A DNA stretch of 64,000 nt from Hungatella_A sp034142505 (GTDB lineage: Bacteria > Bacillota > Clostridia > Lachnospirales > Lachnospiraceae), in assembly GCA_034142505.1 (NCBI GenBank), contig JAWZDV010000065.1, forward strand, positions 62,001 through 126,000, in the 5' to 3' direction. A program made the translations under genes and the position numbers. The notes under the pieces are model-generated. The model had not been told where the DNA came from and did no database searches. It saw nothing but the letters and a program-made list of their open reading frames with translations. Shown one piece after another: positions 48,691 to 57,452 of this stretch (the stretch's first letter is position 1; each line of letters starts with the position of its first letter).

Positions 48691-50025
48691 ATGAGCAATT
48701 GTAAAGAGACGGTAATGCAGTTTGGCGAGGGTGGATTTTTGAGAGGATTTGTGGACTATTTCTTCCACAAATTACAGGAGAAGGGGCTGTACGACGGCAA
48801 GATCGTGGTAGTACAGCCGATTGAGAAAGGGATGTGTCAGATGCTGGCCGACCAGAACTGCGAGTACAATTTATTCCTTCGTGGGATTGACAACGGAGAG
48901 GTGGTCAACGAGCACACCCACATCACATCCATTTCCCGTGCCCTGAATCCATATACCCAGTATGACGAGTACATGAAGCTGGCTGAGAATCCGGATTTAC
49001 GCGTGATCGTATCCAACACCACGGAGGCCGGAATTGAGTATCTGGGTACGGAAAAGCTGACTGACACACCGCCGAAATCCTATCCGGCAAAGCTGACCCA
49101 GTTTTTATACAAGAGATTTACACTGGGATTAAAAGGATTCATCCTTCTTCCCTGCGAACTGATCGACAACAACGCCGACAACTTAAAGAAATGTGTGCTC
49201 CAGTATACCGATCTCTGGGAATTGGGCGGCGATTTCAAGAATTGGCTGGAATCAGACAATGATTTCTGCAACACATTGGTGGACAGAATTGTCACCGGCT
49301 ATCCGAGAGATGAGGTAGAAGAGCTGACCAAGCAGATTGGTTACACCGATAACCTGATTGATACGGCTGAGATTTTCCATTTATGGGTGATTGAGGGCCA
49401 TCACGAAGACGAGCTTCCATTCAACAAGGCCGGCTACAATATCGTGTGGACCGACGATGCCAAACCGTACAAGAAGCGCAAAGTCCGCATTTTAAACGGC
49501 GGCCACACCTCCATGGTGCTGGGAGCCCGTCTCTATGGCCTGAGCACCGTAGGCGAGTGTCTGAAGGACGAGACCGTGAGCGCATTCTTAAAGAAATGCA
49601 TATTTGACGAGATTGTGCCGACTCTTGGCAGCACAGAGAGCGATGTGAAGTTTGGCGAGGCCGTGCTGGAGAGATTCTCCAACCCATTCATCAAACACCA
49701 GCTGTTATCCATCGCCCTGAACTCCGTGAGCAAGTTCCAGGTGCGGGTGCTTCCGACTATTCTGGAGTACAAGGAGAAATTTGGCAAATACCCGGCGGCA
49801 CTCACCTTCTCCATGGCGGCTCTGATTGCATTTTACAGAACCGATGAAGCCAACGACGGGGCGGATATCATGGAATTCATGAAGACTGCTTCCGTGGAAG
49901 ACATCATGAAGAGGGAGGACTACTGGCACAGCGACCTGACCGGCATGATCCCGATGGTGACCGAGTACTACAATCTGATCGAGGAAAAGGGCATGGCAGA
50001 GGCTTACAAGGCCGTGCTGGCATAA
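48691..50025 (+). CDS. uxaB: Tagaturonate reductase (UxaB-like, mannitol dehydrogenase family)
   Basis: A 444-residue NAD-dependent polyol/uronate dehydrogenase that reduces tagaturonate to altronate in galacturonate breakdown. The dinucleotide-binding start is QFGEGGFLRGFVDYFFHKLQE; later conserved blocks are VSNTTEAGI, FILLPCELIDNNADNLKK and the catalytic KRKVRILNGGHTSMVLGARLYGL (Lys, Asn, His). The start at ATG 48691 is used because GGAGGT lies 10 bases upstream; an earlier ATG (48673) contains that site. No uxaA or uxaC is adjacent, so the rest of the pathway is elsewhere. Confidence 0.88.
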   Translation: MSNCKETVMQFGEGGFLRGFVDYFFHKLQEKGLYDGKIVVVQPIEKGMCQMLADQNCEYNLFLRGIDNGEVVNEHTHITSISRALNPYTQYDEYMKLAENPDLRVIVSNTTEAGIEYLGTEKLTDTPPKSYPAKLTQFLYKRFTLGLKGFILLPCELIDNNADNLKKCVLQYTDLWELGGDFKNWLESDNDFCNTLVDRIVTGYPRDEVEELTKQIGYTDNLIDTAEIFHLWVIEGHHEDELPFNKAGYNIVWTDDAKPYKKRKVRILNGGHTSMVLGARLYGLSTVGECLKDETVSAFLKKCIFDEIVPTLGSTESDVKFGEAVLERFSNPFIKHQLLSIALNSVSKFQVRVLPTILEYKEKFGKYPAALTFSMAALIAFYRTDEANDGADIMEFMKTASVEDIMKREDYWHSDLTGMIPMVTEYYNLIEEKGMAEAYKAVLA

Positions 50026-50044
50026 AGTGAGATGAAATTCTATG

Positions 50045-50075
50045 AGAAGGACAGCGGATTTGGCTGTCCTTCTTT
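50045..50075 (+). terminator. Terminator of uxaB
   Basis: A perfect 10-bp stem AGAAGGACAG/CTGTCCTTCT with a 9-nt loop. The T-run is short (TCTTTG). Confidence 0.7.
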
Positions 50076-50154
50076 GCGCATACCGGCGGGAACAGTGATA
50101 TGAGAAAAGCATTCCGACATATATTAAAGTAATAATGCCAAACAGGCGGTAGAC

Positions 50155-50826
50155 GTGAAAAAGACAATTCAGATATTGACGGCGGCAGTGGTTTTGTGTT
50201 GGGCAGTCTCCAGTCTCGGACAGAGCAGGATGGCAGTTACGGCATCGGGGGGAGAAGACGAGCTGACAGAGCCCAAACAGGTAGCCCTGACCTTCGATGA
50301 CGGCCCTCATGCGGTCTACACCCCAAAGCTTTTGGAAGGACTGCGGCAGAGAGGCGTCCATGCCACGTTTTTTCTGATAGGCGACAGTATAGACGGCAAG
50401 GAAGAGATTGTCCGCCAAATGAGTGCCGACGGACACCTCATCGGAAACCATACCAGCAGCCACGTCCAGCTGACCAAGGAAAATGAAAAAGATGCCTGCG
50501 ACGAAATAAACCGGACCAACCAGAAAATCTATGATATCACCGGCGAATGGCCGGAATATATCCGCCCGCCGTTTGGCTCCTGGAGTGAGGAACTGGAGTG
50601 TATGGTGCCGATGACAGTCGTTTTGTGGGATGTTGATCCCCTGGACTGGAAAACCCAGAATACCGCCAGAGTCGTGCGCCATATCCTGAAAAATGTGGAG
50701 GACGGCGACATTATCCTGCTTCATGATGTCTATGACACTTCCGTGGATGCCGCCCTGCAGGTGGTTGACGCCCTGACCCAGCAGGGCTATACTTTTGTGA
50801 CGGCGGAAGAATTATTGATCGATTGA
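50155..50826 (+). CDS. Polysaccharide deacetylase (NodB domain), exported
   Basis: A 223-residue protein: an N-terminal signal or anchor helix (KKTIQILTAAVVLCWAVSSLG), then a NodB domain from about residue 42. Motifs are VALTFDDGPHAVYTPKLL (catalytic Asp pair), HLIGNHTSSHVQLT (metal histidines), RPPFGSWSEEL, VLWDVDPLDW and IILLHDVYD. It should remove acetyl groups from peptidoglycan or another polysaccharide outside the membrane. The start is GTG with AGGCGG upstream. Confidence 0.9.
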   Translation: MKKTIQILTAAVVLCWAVSSLGQSRMAVTASGGEDELTEPKQVALTFDDGPHAVYTPKLLEGLRQRGVHATFFLIGDSIDGKEEIVRQMSADGHLIGNHTSSHVQLTKENEKDACDEINRTNQKIYDITGEWPEYIRPPFGSWSEELECMVPMTVVLWDVDPLDWKTQNTARVVRHILKNVEDGDIILLHDVYDTSVDAALQVVDALTQQGYTFVTAEELLID

Positions 50827-50914
50827 GGGAAACGTAGTATACTTATGTTCGTAGACCAAGAGCAGCCGGACAGACTGCCAAGTATTAGTAGAAATCATAA
50901 GAGGATCATATCAC

Positions 50915-52231
50915 ATGGACTTATTCGATTACATGAGAGCCAATACCCTGGACACGGAGTCACCTCTGGCGTCCAGGCTCCGCCCCACAACCTTAGATGA
51001 GGTCGTGGGCCAAAAACATATCATAGGCAAAGATAAATTACTCTACCGCGCCATCCAGGCAGACCAGCTGGGCTCCATCATTTTCTATGGGCCGCCGGGG
51101 ACCGGTAAGACAACCATGGCCAAGGTCATCGCCAACACGACCAAAGCCAATTTCCGCCAGATCAACGCCACCGTGGCCGGCAAGAAGGACATGGAAGAGG
51201 TGGTCAAGGAGGCAAAGGACAATCTGGGAATGTACGGCAAGAAGACCATCCTGTTTGTCGATGAGATCCACCGTTTCAACAAGAGCCAGCAGGATTACCT
51301 GTTGCCCTTCGTGGAGGACGGAACCTTAATTCTCATCGGAGCAACCACGGAGAATCCTTATTTTGAGGTAAACGGAGCTCTGATTTCCAGGTCCCGCATA
51401 TTCGAGCTCAAGGCCCTGGAGAAGGAAGATATCAAAGAACTGCTCCACCGTGCCATCTATGACAAAGAAAAGGGTATGGGAAGTTATCAGGCCGAGATCG
51501 ATGATGACGCCATGGAATTTTTAGCCGACATTTCCAATGGCGATGCCAGAGCCGCCTTAAATGCCATCGAACTGGGCATCCTGACCACGGAGCGGTCCGG
51601 GGACGGCAAGATCCACATCAATATGGATGTGGCCCAGGAATGCATCCAGAAGCGGGTGGTGCGCTACGATAAAAATGGGGACAACCACTATGACACCATA
51701 TCCGCGTTTATCAAAAGTATGAGGGGGTCTGACCCGGACGCCGCCGTATATTATTTGGCCCGGATGCTGTACGCCGGCGAGGATATCAAATTCATCGCCA
51801 GACGTATCATGATCTGCGCGTCCGAGGACGTGGGAAATGCGGACCCTATGGCCCTGACCGTGGCGGTGAGCGCCGCACAGGCCGTGGAGCGGATCGGAAT
51901 GCCGGAAGCCCAGATTATCCTGTCCCAGGCGGTTTTGTACGTGGCAACGGCGCCCAAGAGCAATTCCGCCGTGATGGCTGTCAGCGCCGCCATGGACGCG
52001 GTGAAAAACGGAAGGACCATGCCGGTGCCGGTTCATCTTCAGGACAAGCATTATAAGGGGGCGGAGAAGCTGGGACACGGAGCCGGATACCGCTACCCCC
52101 ACGACTATCCCAATCACTATATCAAACAGCAGTATCTGCCTGACGGGATGGAAGACACCACCTTCTATGAGCCGTCCGACAACGGCCACGAAGCCGAGAT
52201 TCAGGAATATTTCAGAAAAATACAAAATTAA
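50915..52231 (+). CDS. rarA: Replication-associated recombination protein A (RarA/MgsA)
   Basis: A 438-residue AAA+ ATPase related to clamp-loader subunits, acting at stalled replication forks. It has PLASRLRPTTLDEVVGQKHI, Walker A YGPPGTGKTTMAK near residues 58-70, Walker B TILFVDEIHRFNKSQQD, sensor 1 IGATTENPYFEVNGAL, and the C-terminal tetramer domain (RYDKNGDNHYDTISAFIKSMRGSDPDAAVYYLARML; YPHDYPNHYIKQQYLP). The length is standard. AAGAGGATC lies before the ATG. Confidence 0.96.
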   Translation: MDLFDYMRANTLDTESPLASRLRPTTLDEVVGQKHIIGKDKLLYRAIQADQLGSIIFYGPPGTGKTTMAKVIANTTKANFRQINATVAGKKDMEEVVKEAKDNLGMYGKKTILFVDEIHRFNKSQQDYLLPFVEDGTLILIGATTENPYFEVNGALISRSRIFELKALEKEDIKELLHRAIYDKEKGMGSYQAEIDDDAMEFLADISNGDARAALNAIELGILTTERSGDGKIHINMDVAQECIQKRVVRYDKNGDNHYDTISAFIKSMRGSDPDAAVYYLARMLYAGEDIKFIARRIMICASEDVGNADPMALTVAVSAAQAVERIGMPEAQIILSQAVLYVATAPKSNSAVMAVSAAMDAVKNGRTMPVPVHLQDKHYKGAEKLGHGAGYRYPHDYPNHYIKQQYLPDGMEDTTFYEPSDNGHEAEIQEYFRKIQN

Positions 52232-52279
52232 CTTTCCTTTTTCTGAAACATCGGTTATAATAGGAAATAGATATTTTTT

Positions 52280-52312
52280 GACCGGTGGTTACACACCGCC
52301 GGTCTTCTTTTC
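52280..52312 (+). terminator. Hairpin between rarA and rho, terminator or rho-leader attenuator
   Basis: GACCGG-T-GGT ... ACC-G-CCGGTC followed by TTCTTTTC. A TATAAT (52256-52261) lies upstream of it, so it may lie within the rho leader instead of only ending rarA. Confidence 0.6.
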
Positions 52313-52399
52313 AGTCGTATAGACGATTCATAAATTCTGAGTTCATATATAATTCCAAGAGACACGAACCAGGCAATCATCAATAAAAAGGAGAGAAAC

Positions 52400-53869
52400 T
52401 TGCAAATGCGCGAAAAATTACAAACCCTGCCATTAACAGAGCTGAAAGAGCTGGCCAAAGTACAGGGAATCAAAGGGATCAGCACCATGAAAAAGAGTGA
52501 AATTATCGACTTATTATGTGAGAAAGCGGATGAGGAAGCGACAAAGGAAGCGATCGCAGTGGCTGCCCAGATGACAGCTGCCCCGGCGCATTCCACCACC
52601 CAGACACAGCAGAGCGCCGCTAACACGGGAACTGCACGGCCCCAGAGCCAGAACAGCCGTCCGTCCCGTCCTCATGACCAGAACGAGCGTCCGGTGAAGG
52701 TACAGCCTCAGATGACGGAGGAGGAGATCAAGGAACTGGACAGCGGTATTGAAGCCAACGGGATTTTGGAGGTTATGCCGGACGGATTCGGTTTTATCCG
52801 CTGCGAGAATTATCTTCCCGGTGAGAATGACGTCTACGTGGCGCCGTCCCAGATCCGCCGCTTCAACATGAAGACCGGCGATATCATCGTGGGAAGCAGA
52901 AGAGTGAAGACAGCGGCTGAGAAGTTCGCAGCCCTATTGTACGTAAAGACCATCAACGGTTACACGCCTGCAGTGGCGGAGCGCAGGCCCAACTTTGAAG
53001 ATCTGACTCCCATTTTCCCGAATGAGAGACTTCATATGGAGACAGCCGGCGCAAGCTCCACGGCGATGCGTGTCCTTGATCTATTATCTCCTATCGGCAA
53101 GGGACAGCGTGGAATGATCGTATCCCCGCCAAAAGCAGGTAAGACGACACTGCTCAAGCAGGTAGCCAAAGCCATCACCACCAACCATCCGGACATGCAT
53201 CTGATCATCCTGTTGATTGATGAGCGTCCTGAGGAGGTTACCGATATTCGGGAGGCGATTATTGGCCCCAACGTGGAAGTCATTTACTCCACCTTTGATG
53301 AGCTGCCGGAGCGCCATAAACGAGTATCCGAGATGGTGATCGAGCGTGCAAAGCGTCTGGTAGAGCACGGAAGAGAAGTCATTATCCTGTTAGACAGCAT
53401 CACCCGTCTGGCGAGAGCATATAACTTAACGGTGGCTCCGAGTGGAAGAACTTTGTCCGGTGGTATTGACCCGGCGGCTCTCCATATGCCGAAGCGTTTC
53501 TTCGGCGCGGCCAGAAACATGAGAGAAGGCGGAAGCTTAACGGTTCTTGCCACCGCTCTTGTGGATACCGGAAGCCGTATGGACGACGTGGTATACGAGG
53601 AGTTCAAGGGCACCGGCAACATGGAGCTGGTGTTAGACCGCAAGCTGTCTGAGAAGCGGATCTTCCCGGCCATCGATATCCTAAAGTCAGGCACCCGTAA
53701 CGACCACCTGCTGCTGACTCCCCAGGAGAAGGAAGCTGTGGACATTGTCCGCAAGGCCACCAACAGCTTAAAACCGGAAGACGCGGTGGAGAAGATTCTC
53801 GATCTGTTCGCCAGAACAAAGACCAACTGGGAATTTGTCGAAATGGCGAAGAAAATGAGATTTTTCTAG
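52400..53869 (+). CDS. rho: Transcription termination factor Rho
   Basis: A 489-residue hexameric RNA helicase. A Rho_N (SAP-like) domain lies at about 5-45, then an extra low-complexity segment (about 58-105; TQTQQSAANTG, PQSQNSRPSRPHDQ), the cold-shock RNA-binding domain (115-190; GILEVMPDGFGFIRCENYLPGENDVYVAPSQIRRF), and the ATPase with Walker A SPPKAGKTTLLKQ, the Q-loop region and R-loop SGGIDPAALHMPKRFFGAARN. TTG 52400 has AAGGAG six bases upstream; the ATG at 52406 is the alternative start. It heads rho-rpmE-yqhQ-prmC-prfA. Confidence 0.96.
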   Translation: MQMREKLQTLPLTELKELAKVQGIKGISTMKKSEIIDLLCEKADEEATKEAIAVAAQMTAAPAHSTTQTQQSAANTGTARPQSQNSRPSRPHDQNERPVKVQPQMTEEEIKELDSGIEANGILEVMPDGFGFIRCENYLPGENDVYVAPSQIRRFNMKTGDIIVGSRRVKTAAEKFAALLYVKTINGYTPAVAERRPNFEDLTPIFPNERLHMETAGASSTAMRVLDLLSPIGKGQRGMIVSPPKAGKTTLLKQVAKAITTNHPDMHLIILLIDERPEEVTDIREAIIGPNVEVIYSTFDELPERHKRVSEMVIERAKRLVEHGREVIILLDSITRLARAYNLTVAPSGRTLSGGIDPAALHMPKRFFGAARNMREGGSLTVLATALVDTGSRMDDVVYEEFKGTGNMELVLDRKLSEKRIFPAIDILKSGTRNDHLLLTPQEKEAVDIVRKATNSLKPEDAVEKILDLFARTKTNWEFVEMAKKMRFF

Positions 53870-53995
53870 AATAAACAGGAAAATTAGCTTGCATTCAAAA
53901 ATATTCTATGATATACTATACAAGCTGTTTAAAAGACAAAAGGCGGTGCCCGGCATCGCAATTGAATAGAAAATAAGATTTGTGAGGTGAAAATC

Positions 53996-54205
53996 ATGAG
54001 AGAAGGAATCCATCCAGCATACTATCAGGCGAAAGTTACCTGCAACTGTGGCAATGAGTTCGTGACAGGTTCTACCAAGGAAGATATCCACGTAGAGGTT
54101 TGTTCCAAGTGTCATTCATTCTATACAGGCCAGCAGAAGGCTGCATCCGCTCGTGGACGTATCGATAAGTTTAACCGTAAGTACGGCGTGAAAGCTGCTG
54201 AATAA
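53996..54205 (+). CDS. rpmE: 50S ribosomal protein L31 (zinc type)
   Basis: A 69-residue L31: MREGIHPAYYQAKVTCNCGNEFVTGSTKEDIHVEVCSKCHSFYTGQQK. The Cys residues (CNC, CSKC) are those of the zinc-binding form, which can be released under zinc shortage. The ATG at 53996 follows TGAGGTGA; the in-frame GTG at 53987 lies within that site. Confidence 0.97.
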   Translation: MREGIHPAYYQAKVTCNCGNEFVTGSTKEDIHVEVCSKCHSFYTGQQKAASARGRIDKFNRKYGVKAAE

Positions 54206-54225
54206 GAAAAGCATGAGCAAAGAAA

Positions 54226-54266
54226 AGGTTGAGACTGGGTGGAAACACTTTAGCTCAACCTCTTTT
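54226..54266 (+). terminator. Terminator of rpmE
   Basis: AGGTTGAG ... CTCAACCT with a 20-nt loop, then CTTTTTG. Confidence 0.8.
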
Positions 54267-54316
54267 TGTATAAAAACCCGTATTGAGAAATAATGTTAGA
54301 AAGGTGGTAGGAAAGT

Positions 54317-55294
54317 ATGAAGTATTCCGGAATCGGCGGCCAGGCCGTCATTGAAGGAATTATGATGAAGAATAAAGACGATTATGCCACCGCTGTCCGA
54401 AAGCCGAACGGAGAGATTGAGGTCCAAAAAGACAAGTATGTCAGCATGACTGAGAAAGTGAAATTCTTCTCCCTGCCCTTTGTGAGAGGCGTGTTCAGTT
54501 TTGCGGATTCCCTGATTCTGGGGATGAAGACACTGACGTTTTCGGCCAGCTTTTTTGAGGATGATGAGGAGGAACCGGAGCCATCAAAATTGGAACAATT
54601 TCTGGACCGGGTCTTCGGAGAAAAGCTGGAGAAAGTCCTGATGGGCGTTGTCATGACAGTTTCGGTTGTGCTGGCGGTGGGGATTTTCATGGTGCTGCCT
54701 TTGTTTCTCTCCAATATTTTCCGGAGTTTTATTACATCCGGAACGTTGATGGCATTCCTCGAAGGGGTGATCCGTATTGCAATTTTTGTGTGCTATATCA
54801 AGCTGATTTCCCGAATGGAGGATATCAGGCGCACCTTCATGTACCACGGCGCGGAGCATAAATGCATCAACTGCATTGAACACGGCCTGGAGTTAAACGT
54901 GGAGAATGTGCGGGCCAGTTCCAAACAGCACAAACGCTGTGGAACCAGCTTTTTGATTATTGTGATGATTATCAGTATTCTGTTCTTTATGGTGATCCGG
55001 GTAGACAATTTCTGGCTGAAGGCACTGAGCAGAATCATCCTGATACCGGTGATTGCCGGTGTATCCTATGAATTCCTGCGTCTGGCGGGGAGAAGCGATT
55101 CCTGGCTTGTGAATACCCTCAGCAAACCGGGCATGTGGATGCAGAACATGACCACCAAGGAACCGGATGACAGCATGATCGAGGTGGCAATTGAGGCAGT
55201 GAATGCCGTATTTGACTGGAACGCTTATTTAAAAGAGAATTTTCCGGAAAGTGAGAGCAGCAGTGACGGTGACATTACAACAGCTGTTAGTTGA
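54317..55294 (+). CDS. yqhQ: DUF1385 family membrane protein YqhQ
   Basis: A 325-residue predicted metal-dependent membrane protein. The N-terminal block YSGIGGQAVIEGIMMKNKDDYATAVRKPNGEI is diagnostic, followed by FFSLPFVRGVFSF, transmembrane segments around 110-135, 150-165 and 210-250, and the His/Cys-rich RRTFMYHGAEHKCINCIEHG between them. Its function is not established; it is almost always found with prmC and prfA, as here. GAAAGGTGG lies before the ATG. The 3' end overlaps the next gene. Confidence 0.9.
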   Translation: MKYSGIGGQAVIEGIMMKNKDDYATAVRKPNGEIEVQKDKYVSMTEKVKFFSLPFVRGVFSFADSLILGMKTLTFSASFFEDDEEEPEPSKLEQFLDRVFGEKLEKVLMGVVMTVSVVLAVGIFMVLPLFLSNIFRSFITSGTLMAFLEGVIRIAIFVCYIKLISRMEDIRRTFMYHGAEHKCINCIEHGLELNVENVRASSKQHKRCGTSFLIIVMIISILFFMVIRVDNFWLKALSRIILIPVIAGVSYEFLRLAGRSDSWLVNTLSKPGMWMQNMTTKEPDDSMIEVAIEAVNAVFDWNAYLKENFPESESSSDGDITTAVS

Positions 55295-56141
55295 AGGAAC
55301 AGAACAATTAAAAAAAGCAGACGTACCCGATGCCGAGTTGGATGCCAGATATCTTCTGATGGAGGCGTTTGGGCTTAGCGCGTCGGAGTTTCTGCTCAGG
55401 CGGATGCAGGCGGTGGACGACGGGGATGAGTCTCAGGCGAGAGCGGCAGCCGTTTACCATGAGATGCTGGGGAAGAGATGTAAGCGGATTCCGTTGCAGT
55501 ATATCATCGGCGTTCAGTATTTCATGGGCTTGGAATTTCTCGTGGATGAGAGGGTGCTGATTCCCAGGCAGGATACGGAGGACTTGGTGGAACTGGTGCT
55601 TCGTGAGAATCCGGAGAAGGAAAAACGGGTATTGGATATGTGTACCGGTTCCGGCTGTATTGCGGTCAGTCTGGCGGTATTGGGCGGCTATGAGCAGGTG
55701 ACGGCGGTGGATATATCCGACGGGGCAGTCCGCGTGGCCCAGGAAAATGCAGCCCGGCTTCATGTATCTGACCGAGTTCCGGTCATAAAGAGCAGTCTGT
55801 ATGAAGAAAAAACAGCTATATTGGGAGATGCCGGGAAAGGGTATGATGTGATTGTTTCCAACCCCCCTTATATCCCAACCGAGGTGATAAAAGGACTCCA
55901 GCCGGAGATACGGGATTATGAACCCGCGCTGGCCTTGGACGGGACGGCGGACGGTCTGTATTTCTACCGGAAGCTGGCGCTTGAGAGCCGGGAGTTTCTG
56001 GCGCCGGGAGGAACGATCTATTTGGAGATCGGGTATGACCAGGGAGAGGCGGTCAGCGGGCTGTTTCGCGACGCCGGATATACAGACATCACCGTGATAA
56101 AAGATACACCGGGATTAGACCGGATTGTGAAAGCATCATGA
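55269..56141 (+). CDS. prmC: Release factor glutamine methyltransferase PrmC
   Basis: A 290-residue S-adenosylmethionine-dependent enzyme that methylates the glutamine of the GGQ motif in release factors. The N-terminal helical domain (TLQQLLVEGTEQLKKADVPDAELDARYLL) is followed by the SAM fold (RVLDMCTGSGCIAVSLAV) and the catalytic SNPPYIPT. The start is uncertain: GTG 55269 matches the family N-terminus, GTG 55263 or 55251 are possible; all lie inside yqhQ. Its substrate, RF1, is encoded next. Confidence 0.93.
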   Translation: MTLQQLLVEGTEQLKKADVPDAELDARYLLMEAFGLSASEFLLRRMQAVDDGDESQARAAAVYHEMLGKRCKRIPLQYIIGVQYFMGLEFLVDERVLIPRQDTEDLVELVLRENPEKEKRVLDMCTGSGCIAVSLAVLGGYEQVTAVDISDGAVRVAQENAARLHVSDRVPVIKSSLYEEKTAILGDAGKGYDVIVSNPPYIPTEVIKGLQPEIRDYEPALALDGTADGLYFYRKLALESREFLAPGGTIYLEIGYDQGEAVSGLFRDAGYTDITVIKDTPGLDRIVKAS

Positions 56142-56166
56142 TAGAAACAGGAGATAGGAGGTTCCC

Positions 56167-57240
56167 ATGTTTGATAGACTTGACGACATATTGATTCACT
56201 ATGAAGAGCTGATGCAGGAGCTCAATAATCCGTCCGTAGCCGAGGATCAGAACCGTTTCCGCAAGCTGATGAAGGAGCAGGCGGACTTGGCCCCACTGGT
56301 GGAGGCGTACACCGAATATAAAAGAGCAAAGCAGGATGTGGAAGACAGTCTGGCTCTTTTAGAGGAAGAGTCCGATGAAGATATGCGGGAAATGTTGAAG
56401 GAAGAGCTGTCCGATGCCAAAAAGCGCATCGAGGAGCTGGAGCAGGAATTGAAGATCCTTCTTCTCCCGAAAGACCCTAACGACGACAAGAACATTATTC
56501 TGGAAATCCGCGCCGGAGCCGGCGGAGACGAGGCAGCATTGTTTGCATCCGAACTGTACCGGATGTACGGGAACTATGCCGACAGCCACCGCTGGAAGGT
56601 AGAACTGGTCAGCGTCAATGAGAATGGAATCGGCGGCTTCAAGGAAGTGGTAGCCATGATCACCGGCCAGGGCGCTTACTCCAAATTAAAATATGAGAGT
56701 GGTGTCCACCGTGTCCAGCGTGTGCCCGAGACCGAGTCCGGCGGGCGGATTCATACTTCCACCGCTACCGTGGCGGTCATGCCCGAAGCAGAAGACGTGG
56801 ACGTTGTCATTGATGACAAGGACTGCCGTATTGACGTTATGCGTGCATCCGGTAACGGCGGCCAGTGTGTTAACACTACCGACTCCGCCGTGCGTTTGAC
56901 TCATATTCCAACAGGCATCGTCATTTACAGCCAGACTGAGAAGTCCCAGCTGCAGAATAAGGAGAAGGCCTTCCGCCTCCTGCGTTCCAAGCTCTATGAC
57001 CTGGAGCTGGAAAGACGCCAGAACTCCGAAGCCGAGGAGCGCCGCAGCCAGATCGGAACCGGCGACCGCTCCGAAAAGATCCGCACCTACAATTTCCCCC
57101 AGGGCCGTGTAACCGACCACAGAATCAACCTGACTCTGTATAAATTGGATAAGATTATGAATGGGGATATTCAGGAGATTATAGACGCCTGTATCGCCGC
57201 CGACCAGGCGGCGAAGCTGGCAAAGATGAATGAAATGTAA
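56167..57240 (+). CDS. prfA: Peptide chain release factor 1
   Basis: A 357-residue RF1 that reads UAA and UAG. Helical domain 1 is at residues 1-95, followed by the core with IRAGAGGDEAALFASELYRMYGNYA, the GGQ loop in ASGNGGQCVNTTDSAVRLTH (note Cys after GGQ where Val or His is also seen), and the C-terminal NFPQGRVTDHRINLTLYKLDKIM. GATAGGAGG lies before the ATG. It is closed by a terminator. Confidence 0.97.
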   Translation: MFDRLDDILIHYEELMQELNNPSVAEDQNRFRKLMKEQADLAPLVEAYTEYKRAKQDVEDSLALLEEESDEDMREMLKEELSDAKKRIEELEQELKILLLPKDPNDDKNIILEIRAGAGGDEAALFASELYRMYGNYADSHRWKVELVSVNENGIGGFKEVVAMITGQGAYSKLKYESGVHRVQRVPETESGGRIHTSTATVAVMPEAEDVDVVIDDKDCRIDVMRASGNGGQCVNTTDSAVRLTHIPTGIVIYSQTEKSQLQNKEKAFRLLRSKLYDLELERRQNSEAEERRSQIGTGDRSEKIRTYNFPQGRVTDHRINLTLYKLDKIMNGDIQEIIDACIAADQAAKLAKMNEM

Positions 57241-57259
57241 TTAATATGATATGGTTTCA

Positions 57260-57312
57260 AAGCCACAGTAGGTAACGCAATTGACTTGCGGGTTCTACTG
57301 TGGCTTTTTTGT
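57260..57312 (+). terminator. Terminator of the prfA unit
   Basis: AAGCCACAGTAG ... CTACTGTGGCTT with an inner GCAA/TTGC stem and TTTTTTG. Confidence 0.93.
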
Positions 57313-57385
57313 GTGCAAACTGCATAAGAACATATAAAAATAATTGTACAAGTTGTCAATATTGCGTTGGGAGAAGAAGTGCCGA

Positions 57386-57431
57386 TTGCATTTCTAAAAA
57401 TTATATGTTATATATTATATATAATATATAA
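57386..57431. promoter_or_regulatory. Promoter and 24-bp perfect AT palindrome upstream of tctC
   Basis: TTGCAT (57386-57391) is followed after 17-19 bp by -10-like TATATA/TATATT. Those bases lie within an exact 24-bp palindrome made only of A and T (57408-57431). A related AT-rich block with the same TTGCATTT lead lies at 60537-60566 before the enolase-type gene, so both are candidate sites for the GntR/FCD regulator. Confidence 0.55.
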
Positions 57432-57452
57432 TTTACTTAAGGAGGTAAAGAT

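Noticed and set aside
50118..50126. CATATATTA as a sigma-K -10 before the polysaccharide deacetylase gene
   Set aside because: The -10 pattern fits by itself but no -35 occurs at the right distance, so chance is likely.
49705..50724. Minus-strand frame of 339 codons over uxaB and the polysaccharide deacetylase
   Set aside because: It spans two genuine genes, a terminator and an intergenic gap on the other strand, with no recognisable motif.
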